From Clostridia bacterium (GTDB lineage: Bacteria; Bacillota_A; Clostridia; Christensenellales; Borkfalkiaceae), in contig JAFVQP010000106.1 of the NCBI GenBank assembly GCA_017504735.1, forward strand, positions 1-47,546: a DNA stretch of 47,546 nucleotides, in the 5' to 3' direction. Made by a program: the position numbers and the translations under genes. The notes beneath the pieces were generated by a model. That model did no database searches. It saw only the letters and a program-made list of their open reading frames with translations, and was not told the DNA's origin. This document shows, piece by piece, positions 8,504 to 15,303 of this stretch (within the stretch, counting starts at the first letter, position 1; each line of letters starts with the position of its first letter).

Positions 8504-9423
8504 AAGAGCATAGCAGGTACGAGATGAATGCGTGCGGCTCGCTTATAAAACGCAACGTTTCGATGTTTTTTAAGGATAAAGGAACTTTTTTCACTTCCCT
8601 CATCACACCCATTATTTTGTTGGTCTTATACGTTACCTTTCTTTACAACGTATATGAAGATGCTTTTCGTTCGCAAGTGCAAGGATTGCCGATTGACGAT
8701 TCGTTGATACAGGGGCTAGTAGGCGGTTTGCTGTTGTCGTCGTTGCTTGCGGTTAGTACGGTAACGGTACCTTTTTGTGCAAACCTCTTTATGGTGCAGG
8801 ATCGTGTAACAGGTGCGCGCGCGGATTTATCGATTGCACCCGTAAAACCTTCGTCGATTGCGCTTGGGTATTATATTGCAACGGTTATCAATGGCTTAAT
8901 CATCAGTTTTGTGGCGCTTTTCATGGGGCTTATCTACCTTTCTATCATCGGGTGGTATTTATCCTTTGCGGACGTATTGATGTTGGTGCTTGACGTTAGC
9001 TTATTGGTGTTGTTTGGCACGGCGTTATCCTCGCTCGTATGCTATCCTTTAAATTCGCAGGGTGCAATGTCGGCGGTAGGAACGATTGTCAGTGCGGGTT
9101 ATGGCTTTATTTGCGGTGCGTATATGCCCATTTCGTCCTTTTCGAAAGCTTTACAAAACACATTGGTGTTTTTACCTGGTACCCATGGTACTTCCCTGCT
9201 TCGCAATCACGCTTTAACAGGTGTATTCGAGACGATGGAAGCACAAAATATCCCGAAAGAAGCGATTGATGGGCTTCGCATGGCTGGCGATTGTAAATTG
9301 TCCTTTTTCGGCCACAACGTAGAGCTGTGGGTGATGTATCTTGTCTTAATCGGCGCGATTGTGTTGTTGGTTACGGTATTTATGCTGATTACCACGCTGT
9401 CGGAACGTAAAAATAGAAAATGA
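8500..9423 (+). CDS. ABC-2 type exporter permease
   Basis: This 307-residue protein has about six transmembrane segments (near residues 34-50, 75-98, 125-150, 165-185, 195-215 and 275-298 by hydrophobicity). It matches ABC2_membrane-type permeases that pair with DrrA-like ATPases. An N-terminal cytoplasmic stretch (SLIKRNVSMFFKDKGTFFTSLITPIILLVLYV) precedes helix 1, as in the family. The start codon overlaps the ATPase stop by 4 bp, indicating translational coupling. A strong terminator follows at 9449-9477. Confidence 0.85.
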   Translation: MKEHSRYEMNACGSLIKRNVSMFFKDKGTFFTSLITPIILLVLYVTFLYNVYEDAFRSQVQGLPIDDSLIQGLVGGLLLSSLLAVSTVTVPFCANLFMVQDRVTGARADLSIAPVKPSSIALGYYIATVINGLIISFVALFMGLIYLSIIGWYLSFADVLMLVLDVSLLVLFGTALSSLVCYPLNSQGAMSAVGTIVSAGYGFICGAYMPISSFSKALQNTLVFLPGTHGTSLLRNHALTGVFETMEAQNIPKEAIDGLRMAGDCKLSFFGHNVELWVMYLVLIGAIVLLVTVFMLITTLSERKNRK

Positions 9424-9448
9424 GCCACCCAGGTATGGGTTGAGTTTA

Positions 9449-9477
9449 GAAAAATGGCGAAAAAATCGCCATTTTTC
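9449..9477 (+). terminator. Terminator of the ABC exporter operon
   Basis: A perfect 12-bp stem, GAAAAATGGCGA (9449-9460) with TCGCCATTTTTC (9466-9477), closes an A5 loop. It contains T and A tracts on both sides and may work in either direction. Confidence 0.8.
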
Positions 9478-9542
9478 GCGCTTTTCACATTATGAAAAAA
9501 TGGTGAAATGTAAAAAATATCCAAAAATGTTGAGTAAAATAC

Positions 9543-9571
9543 TTGCCAAAAGTTGTAAAAAAGGGTATGCT
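9543..9571 (+). promoter_or_regulatory. Putative sigma-A promoter of yajC
   Basis: TTGCCA (9543-9548), 17 nt and TATGCT (9566-9571) lie about 60 nt before the yajC start. Confidence 0.55.
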
Positions 9572-9633
9572 TGTAGGGAACAATATGGAAAAGCGTATCT
9601 TTACGTGTATTCATAAAAAAGGAGTAAAAAATT

Positions 9634-10122
9634 ATGTTGTTAAGTTTATTGACGGAAACGGATACCCCCGAAACCCCTTGGGGATCGTATCTTTTTATGG
9701 GTATTTTGATTGCGATTGTCGTTGTGTTTATGGTATTGAACAGACAAACGCAAAAGAAAAGACAGCAGGAAACGATGGATATGCTCAATGCAATCCAACC
9801 AGGTAACAAGGTGAAGACCATCGGCGGTATTTGCGGCGTTGTGGTAGAGGTTTGTCCTGAGGATAATACCTTCATTTTGGAAACGGGTTCGGAACAAAGC
9901 GGTAAATCGTATATTAAATTCGACAAGCAAGCAGTTTATCAAACGGATGCGGTAGCAAAGAAAGAAGAAATTGCACCTGCGGAAGAGACCTTTGAAGAAG
10001 ATAAGGTTGCCCCTGCGGAAGAAATTTTTGAAGAAGTAGCGGCTAATCCCGTTGAAAATGCAGAAGAAACTGCAACGGAAGCAACCGTAGAAGAAGTAAC
10101 GGAAGAAACGGAAGAAGAATAA
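9634..10122 (+). CDS. yajC: Preprotein translocase accessory subunit YajC
   Basis: YajC is a small inner-membrane partner of SecDF. The 162-residue product has a short N-terminus, one transmembrane helix (about residues 19-36, LFMGILIAIVVVFMVLN) and a basic stretch. The family's core follows: MLNAIQPGNKVKTIGGICGVVVEV. The C-terminal 50 or so residues are a Glu-rich, low-complexity tail (EETFEED, EEIFEEV, EEVTEETEEE), longer than in most YajC proteins. secF in this window ends with a similar tail. AAAGGAG lies before the ATG. secD and secF follow 2.3 kb downstream. Confidence 0.93.
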   Translation: MLLSLLTETDTPETPWGSYLFMGILIAIVVVFMVLNRQTQKKRQQETMDMLNAIQPGNKVKTIGGICGVVVEVCPEDNTFILETGSEQSGKSYIKFDKQAVYQTDAVAKKEEIAPAEETFEEDKVAPAEEIFEEVAANPVENAEETATEATVEEVTEETEEE

Positions 10123-10141
10123 TTGGTATAAAGAGAAAATG

Positions 10142-10174
10142 CCTTCGCATAGGATAATGCGGAGGTGTTTTTTT
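10142..10174 (+). terminator. Terminator or attenuator hairpin that contains the next gene's ribosome binding site
   Basis: CCTTCGCAT (10142-10150) pairs with ATGCGGAGG (10157-10165, one T-G wobble) around a 6-nt loop. TGTTTTTTT follows. The 3' arm is also the GGAGG ribosome binding site of the gene at 10175. Confidence 0.7.
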
Positions 10175-10555
10175 ATGCGAAGTGAAACGGGTTACGGAAA
10201 CGGATTTTTTACGGTGGTAAAGGCGACTTTGTTGGCTTTAGCGGTGTCTTTATTGGCTGCGTTGGCTTTTGCGGTGATTTTACGTGTCAGCGGTATGGGC
10301 GAACGGTGGATTTATACAATCAATCAGGGTTTGAAGGCAATTTCCGTGATGGTGGGGGTATTCGTATTTGTACAAGGCGAAAAGGGTTGGTTGAAAGGGG
10401 GCTGTGTAGGCGTGTTGTTTACAGGGCTTTCTTATCTTGCTTTTTCCGCGATCGGCGGGGATTTTTCTTTAGGTTGGTTGATTTTGTTGGAACTATTGAC
10501 TGCCTTTTTTGTAGGGGCGATTAGCGGCATTTTAGCGGTGAACGTGAAAAAATAA
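10175..10555 (+). CDS. Small membrane protein, TIGR04086-like
   Basis: This 126-residue protein has four predicted transmembrane segments: TVVKATLLALAVSLLAALAFAVIL, ISVMVGVFVFVQG, GGCVGVLFTGLSYLAFSAI and GWLILLELLTAFFVGAISGILAV. Length, topology and position between yajC and the SCIFF gene match the TIGR04086 membrane protein family, whose function is not known. An upstream ATG at 10139 would add 12 residues, but GGAGGTG lies 7 nt before the ATG at 10175, which is chosen. The ribosome binding site is inside a terminator-like hairpin. The family name is inferred from pattern and context. Confidence 0.75.
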   Translation: MRSETGYGNGFFTVVKATLLALAVSLLAALAFAVILRVSGMGERWIYTINQGLKAISVMVGVFVFVQGEKGWLKGGCVGVLFTGLSYLAFSAIGGDFSLGWLILLELLTAFFVGAISGILAVNVKK

Positions 10556-10608
10556 TGCGGAAAAAATATATTGCAATGGGAAAACTGCAAAAAAATGGGA
10601 TAAACCGC

Positions 10609-10637
10609 TTGCAATTTTGAAAAAAGTATATTATAAT
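10609..10637 (+). promoter_or_regulatory. Sigma-A promoter of scfA
   Basis: TTGCAA (10609-10614), 17 nt and a consensus TATAAT (10632-10637) lie 35 nt upstream of the SCIFF start codon. Confidence 0.8.
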
Positions 10638-10672
10638 AGTAACATAAAATCCAAAAATATTGGGAGGATGTT

Positions 10673-10825
10673 ATGATTAAGACGATTGCGAAACCCGCAG
10701 ATAAGAAAGTTACCGGTTGTGGCGAATGCAGAAGCACCTGTCAGTCCGCTTGCAAAACGAGCTGCACTGTAGGCAACCAGTCCTGCGAAAGAATTACGCG
10801 TGAAGAAAAAATCGAACGCAAATAA
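10673..10825 (+). CDS. scfA: SCIFF ribosomal peptide precursor (six cysteines in forty-five)
   Basis: This 50-residue peptide begins MIKTIAKPADKKVTG. Its six cysteines are at residues 16, 19, 23, 27, 31 and 38, in the family's pattern CGECRSTCQSACKTSC followed by TVGNQSC. In characterised members the maturase ScfB makes thioether crosslinks from Cys to Thr, and the peptide occurs almost throughout Clostridia. The role of the mature product is not settled. The C-terminus (ERITREEKIERK) is charged and about ten residues longer than I recall for typical members. GGGAGG lies before the ATG, and the gene has its own good promoter. An attenuator-like hairpin separates it from scfB, which suits more peptide than enzyme. 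Confidence 0.95.
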   Translation: MIKTIAKPADKKVTGCGECRSTCQSACKTSCTVGNQSCERITREEKIERK

Positions 10826-10891
10826 TTTCTCGTTTAGGATAGAGGCTACTTTACATAGGTAAAGGAAACAAAACGCAAAGACGGCGTAAAA

Positions 10892-10922
10892 GGCGCGCGT
10901 GTATTTATACGCGCCCTTTTTT
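10892..10922 (+). terminator. Attenuator or terminator between scfA and scfB
   Basis: GGCGCG (10892-10897) pairs with CGCGCC (10910-10915), extended inward by TGTA/TATA pairs after a 2-nt bulge. TTTTTT follows. Because scfB has no clear promoter of its own, read-through probably supplies it. Confidence 0.7.
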
Positions 10923-10969
10923 GCCGTTATTGACCTTTTAAAGGAAAAATTTTACAGGGTAACCAAACC

Positions 10970-12295
10970 ATGATACATGTATTTAACTACAAAGACAAAA
11001 ATTACATCTATGACGTAGGTAGTGGTAGCTTGCACGAATGTGATAAGGCTACCGCCGATTATTTAAAAGCCAAAGAAGAGGGCGAAGAAATCGATATTAC
11101 CTATATCACGGACGAACAAATTGCGGAAATTCTTGCCGACGTGGAAGGGTTAAAGGCGCAGGGCTTGCTTTTTAAGGAAGAGGTGGATTCCTACCCCATG
11201 AAAAGCAACGAGGTAAAGGCGCTTTGTATCCACATTTGCCACGATTGCAACTTCCGTTGCCGTTATTGCTTTGCGGATGAGGGGGCATACCACTCGAAGC
11301 GCGAATCGATGAGCTTCGAAACCGCAAAAGCTGCGGTGGATTTCCTCATTGCAAACAGCGGACACAGAAAGGTGCTTGAAATGGACTTTTTCGGCGGTGA
11401 ACCGCTGATGAATTTCGACGTTTTAAAGCAAACGGTTGCGTATGCGAAAGAAGCGGGTGCGAAGGCAGGGAAGAAATTCCTTTTCACCACCACGACCAAT
11501 GCTTTATTGTTGAACGACGAAGTCGTTAAATTTTTCAATGAGGAAATGGAAAACGTCGTGCTGTCCTTGGATGGCAGAAAAGAGGTGCATGACGCTATCC
11601 GTAAATCCATCAACGGCAAAGGTACGTTTGACCTGATTATCGACAAAATTAAAAACTTCATTTCCTTGCGTGGGGATAAGAGCTATTACGTGCGCGGTAC
11701 TTTCACGGCGAAGAACCTTGATTTTGCAAAGGACGTACTTTTTATTGCTGATCAGGGGGTGGATTCTATTTCGATGGAACCCGTTGTTACGGAAATCGAG
11801 GATTTGCAAATCACGGACGAGCATTTGCCTCAAATTGAAAAGGAATATGAAAATCTTTGCGATGCATATCTTGAAAGATATGCCGAAGGGAAAGGGTTTA
11901 ATTTCTTCCACTTTAACGTGGATTTGGAAGGGGGGCCTTGCCTTTCGAAACGTGTTTCTGCATGTGGCGCAGGCAACGAATATTTCTCGGTTGCGCCCAA
12001 TGGGGATTTGTACCCTTGCCATCAATTCGTAGGGGACAGCAACTTCCGTATGGGCAGCGTATCGGAAGGGATTGTGCGTACGGACATTCGCGAAGAGTTT
12101 AAAAATTCCTGCTTGTTTACCCGTAAAAAGTGTGGCGACTGCTTTGCAAAATTCATTTGTTCAGGCGGTTGTAACGCCAACAATTATCACTACAACGGCG
12201 ACATTAACGACCCGTATGAAGTAACTTGCGGTATGATGAAAAAGCGTATTGAATGCGCGATGCATATTTTGGCGGAGAAAAAATTGTTAAAATAA
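10970..12295 (+). CDS. scfB: SCIFF radical-SAM maturase (thioether-forming)
   Basis: This 441-residue enzyme matures the SCIFF peptide. Residues 1-80 form a leader-binding (RRE-like) domain. The radical-SAM cluster motif CNFRCRYC is at 93-100 (Cys93, 97, 100), followed by the GGEPL motif (FFGGEPLMNF). The C-terminal SPASM region carries many cysteines: GPCLSKRVSACGAGN, YPCHQ, KKCGDCFAKFICSGGCN and VTCGMM, which fit two auxiliary iron-sulfur clusters. ScfB enzymes make Cys-to-Thr thioether links. The order yajC, small membrane gene, scfA, scfB, secD is the conserved clostridial one. No strong ribosome binding site is visible (only ACAGGGT). Confidence 0.95.
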   Translation: MIHVFNYKDKNYIYDVGSGSLHECDKATADYLKAKEEGEEIDITYITDEQIAEILADVEGLKAQGLLFKEEVDSYPMKSNEVKALCIHICHDCNFRCRYCFADEGAYHSKRESMSFETAKAAVDFLIANSGHRKVLEMDFFGGEPLMNFDVLKQTVAYAKEAGAKAGKKFLFTTTTNALLLNDEVVKFFNEEMENVVLSLDGRKEVHDAIRKSINGKGTFDLIIDKIKNFISLRGDKSYYVRGTFTAKNLDFAKDVLFIADQGVDSISMEPVVTEIEDLQITDEHLPQIEKEYENLCDAYLERYAEGKGFNFFHFNVDLEGGPCLSKRVSACGAGNEYFSVAPNGDLYPCHQFVGDSNFRMGSVSEGIVRTDIREEFKNSCLFTRKKCGDCFAKFICSGGCNANNYHYNGDINDPYEVTCGMMKKRIECAMHILAEKKLLK

Positions 12296-12369
12296 GCACA
12301 AAACAATCACTTGTCCGATAAAAAAATAGAGAAATCGGAAAAAAAATCGTCAACTCTCGTGCTTATGGC

Positions 12370-12399
12370 TTGACGAAAACTATTTAAATAAGGTATAAT
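12370..12399 (+). promoter_or_regulatory. Sigma-A promoter of secD
   Basis: TTGACG (12370-12375), 18 nt and a consensus TATAAT (12394-12399) lie about 57 nt upstream of secD. Confidence 0.75.
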
Positions 12400-12455
12400 A
12401 GAAAAGTATTGTACTCGGAAGAAAATATCCGAAACACAACAGGAGGCTTTTACAA

Positions 12456-13919
12456 ATGGGCAAAAAGAAATCGATCGTATTGATGGTTTTGCTCACCATC
12501 GTTATCGTTGTATTGTGCGCGATTACGGTTGTTCCTACTTTTACCATTCCTTTTACGAATGGCGTAAAGATTTGGAACCCCGTCGTAAAACAATATGACC
12601 TCGGTGCGGATCTCGACGGGGGATATTATGCATATTACTATCCCACGGGCGTTATTTCCGAAACCGAATGGAAGAATTTGGACGGCGAAGATCAGAAAGA
12701 TTACAACGCATATAAAGGTTTGTACCTTAGCAATGATCCTGATCTTGGCATTATCACGGAAGACGGCAACGTAAGCAAGGACTTTCAGGAGAATTTCCAA
12801 AAAGCAACTGCTGAAATCACCGCACGTTATGCGGCGAAAGGGTATTCTGACTACCGCATCTCGGTGGTAGATGATTATGCGCTTGCAATCCGTATTCCCG
12901 CATCGGAAAAGACGGAACAGCAAACGGCTTTCCAAAACGCATACACCACGTTCGGCTTATTTGCTGAAACGGGCGCGCTTGAAATCAAGAAGGGCGATGC
13001 TTTGGTGGATGAACGTTTGGAATACGAAGTAGATGAAATCATCAAAGAATTCTCCGTTTATACGAAGTACGAAGTTGCATACGTTCAAGTGAAGTTTACC
13101 GACGTTGGTAAAGAAATGATTAAGTCGTATAAAGACAGCGGTTCGGAAGACAAGTTGACGATTTTGCTTGGTGACCAAAACATCATGGAGATCAATGCGG
13201 CTGAACATATCACCACGAAAAACGTTGTTAGATATCCCATCGCAATGGAAACGGAAGTTGGCTACGTAGAAACGATGGTTATTCTTCTTAACTCCGTTTT
13301 GGAAAACGGTAGCTTTGACATCGAATTTAATTCGGTTTCCAACAGCGAAGTTCGTTCCTATTCGGCACTTGACGGCGAAAACACGTTGCTTCTTATCTAC
13401 ATTGCGCTTGCAATCATTCTTGTAGGCTTGATGGTATGTTCCGTATGGAAGATGGGCGGCTTTGGTGTATCCAACGTATATTCGACGGTTAGCTACTTGA
13501 TTGTTACGGCGATTTGCTACGCATTCATTTCGGGCGGTGTATTTGAAATCACCTTCGGTTCGATTTTGGTATTCGTGGTAGGTTTGGTGTTGACCAACGT
13601 ACTCAACTTGCACATTTACGGTGCGATTAGAAGTGAAGCGATGCTTGGTAAGACGATTGAATCGTCCGTAAAGGGTGGTTATAGAAAGACCATCATGACG
13701 GTTGTGGACGTTTATGCGGTGCTTACCCTTGGCGCTGTTGCTTTGTTGATTGGCGTTGCGGGTGTAAATACCTTTGCGTTGCAGGCATTGATTTGTATCG
13801 TTACGGCTGCATTCTGCAACCTGTTGTGGACGAGAGTTATCAACGTAATGCTTCTTTCCGCAAGCAAGGACAAATATAAATATTTCGGCTTGGTAAGGGA
13901 GGATGACGACGATGAGTAA
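12456..13919 (+). CDS. secD: Protein translocase subunit SecD, divergent
   Basis: SecD with SecF pulls exported proteins across the membrane using the proton gradient. The 487-residue protein has an N-terminal helix (residues 7-28), a large extracellular domain opening with LGADLDGG (49-56; usually LGLDLxGG) and a C-terminal block of five or so helices from about 308. The stretch after helix 4 (GAIRSEAMLGKTIESSVKGGYRKTIMTVVDV) still aligns with SecD. The helix that normally carries the conserved Asp (VDANV) reads VVGLVLTNVLNLHIYG, and no acidic residue lies between 365 and 393. AGGAGG precedes the ATG. secF overlaps its end. Confidence 0.85.
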   Translation: MGKKKSIVLMVLLTIVIVVLCAITVVPTFTIPFTNGVKIWNPVVKQYDLGADLDGGYYAYYYPTGVISETEWKNLDGEDQKDYNAYKGLYLSNDPDLGIITEDGNVSKDFQENFQKATAEITARYAAKGYSDYRISVVDDYALAIRIPASEKTEQQTAFQNAYTTFGLFAETGALEIKKGDALVDERLEYEVDEIIKEFSVYTKYEVAYVQVKFTDVGKEMIKSYKDSGSEDKLTILLGDQNIMEINAAEHITTKNVVRYPIAMETEVGYVETMVILLNSVLENGSFDIEFNSVSNSEVRSYSALDGENTLLLIYIALAIILVGLMVCSVWKMGGFGVSNVYSTVSYLIVTAICYAFISGGVFEITFGSILVFVVGLVLTNVLNLHIYGAIRSEAMLGKTIESSVKGGYRKTIMTVVDVYAVLTLGAVALLIGVAGVNTFALQALICIVTAAFCNLLWTRVINVMLLSASKDKYKYFGLVREDDDDE

Positions 13920-15120
13920 GATTTTTACGAATACTGTTAAAAAGACAGCTCCTTGGATGGCATTCTTGACCTTTGTGATTGCAACGGCGTGTGCGCTTGC
14001 AATCGTACTTGGTGTGAAAGGATACGGCGTATTTAATAAGAGTGCGACTTTGGACGATGCAAAAACGTTGACCATTTCTATGAATCAACATGCTTATATC
14101 ACCGCTTTGGATAAAGTGGAAGAAGCATGCGAAGACGTGTTCGGTGATTTGAACGTTTCCTATGAAGTACAAGGGGAAATGACTGGCGACGAAAGCGAAA
14201 TCGTATATGTATTTGCAAATGATGCAAAGATTTCTGGCATTGAATCGAAGTTGGAAACAAAGTTTGCGGAATTGACGGCTGAAGGCGGCGCATTGGAAGG
14301 TGCGTTCATTACGGTTGCTAGCAACAGCGAAAAAACGGTGGAAGTATTGGCGAAAGATTATGCCCTTCGCGGTGTAGTTGCGGCGCTCGTTATGGTTGCG
14401 GCTGTATATATTTATGCGGCAATCCGTTTCGGTATCGGCAAAGGCGTTTTGGCGGCAATCGGTACGCTTTACTCGATGGCATTGACGGCTGCGGTTGTAA
14501 TTTTCACCCGTATCCCCGTTAGCACCTCGATTAGCTACGTATTCGCTACGGCTGGTATGCTTGGTGCGGTAATCTCCATGTTGTCCTTGAATAAAATTAA
14601 GGCAACGGAAAAAGCAGAAGGCGCTGATGAATTGTATGCGGAAGACATTGTTACTTCTTCCCTTGCGAAGAAAGAAACTGCACTCATCTTCTGGGTAAGC
14701 ACCTTGGCTTTGGCGGTACTTGCAATCGTTGCTCCTGCTAGTGTCAAATGGTTCGCTTTGAGCTCGTTTGTAGCTCTTTTGGCGGCTGTTTTGGTTGGTA
14801 TGATTCTCGTTCCTTCCTTATATATTCCTATGAAGGCGAAAGCAGACAACAAACCTAAGAATGGTTACGTTGGCGCGAAGAAGACTTCGATGAAAAAGAA
14901 GAAGACCTATGATAAGGTTGCGGCATCTGTAGCAACCGAAGAAGTTGCAGTGGAAGCTTCCGTAGAAGAAGTAGCTGAAGAAACTACTGAAGAAGCTCCC
15001 GTAGAAGAAGCAGTTGAAGAAGCTACTGAAGAAGCTCCTGCTGAAGAAGCAGCTGAAGAAGTTGTGGAAGAAGCTCCTGTAGAAGAAGCAGTTGAAGAAG
15101 TACTGAAGAAGCTCCCGTAG
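13912..15120 (+). CDS. secF: Protein translocase subunit SecF, divergent, with frameshifted acidic tail
   Basis: This partner of SecD has an N-terminal helix, an extracellular domain (residues about 40-150) and a membrane block from 152 (YALRGVVAALVMVAAVYIYAAIRF). The usual HDV and NDTIVIFDR motifs are absent: the corresponding helices read GTLYSMALTAAVV and SYVFATAGMLGAVISMLSLNKIK, without acidic residues. AAGGGAGG fits the ATG at 13912 rather than 13903, so secF overlaps secD by 8 bp. From about residue 340 the tail is an EEA/EEV/EEAP repeat. Next to a near-identical copy, one C is missing between 15100 and 15101, which shifts the frame to a stop at 15118. The original frame stays open to a stop at 15204-15206 (ending SETQE). 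Confidence 0.8.
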   Translation: MSKIFTNTVKKTAPWMAFLTFVIATACALAIVLGVKGYGVFNKSATLDDAKTLTISMNQHAYITALDKVEEACEDVFGDLNVSYEVQGEMTGDESEIVYVFANDAKISGIESKLETKFAELTAEGGALEGAFITVASNSEKTVEVLAKDYALRGVVAALVMVAAVYIYAAIRFGIGKGVLAAIGTLYSMALTAAVVIFTRIPVSTSISYVFATAGMLGAVISMLSLNKIKATEKAEGADELYAEDIVTSSLAKKETALIFWVSTLALAVLAIVAPASVKWFALSSFVALLAAVLVGMILVPSLYIPMKAKADNKPKNGYVGAKKTSMKKKKTYDKVAASVATEEVAVEASVEEVAEETTEEAPVEEAVEEATEEAPAEEAAEEVVEEAPVEEAVEEVLKKLP

Positions 15121-15227
15121 AAGAAGCAGCTGAAGAAGTTGGAGAAGGAGCGCCTGCTGAAGAAGCAACTGAAGAAGTTGCAGAAGCAAGCGAAACACAA
15201 GAATAATTTTACCAATAACAAAATTAT

Positions 15228-15266
15228 GGGCAGGCGGGGGCGTTTTTCCACCTGCCCAAGATTTTT
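15228..15266 (+). terminator. Probable terminator after secF
   Basis: GGGCAGG (15228-15234) pairs with CCTGCCC (15251-15257), with further weak pairing inside, followed by AAGATTTTT. The T run is short and delayed. Confidence 0.55.
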
Positions 15267-15303
15267 AAAAAACGAAAATTAACTTATACAAACGAAGGTC
15301 ATT

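Noticed and set aside
14818..15251. Leucine- or serine-rich antisense proteins opposite the secF tail
   Set aside because: They are reverse readings of the GAAGAAGCT repeat that encodes the acidic tail.
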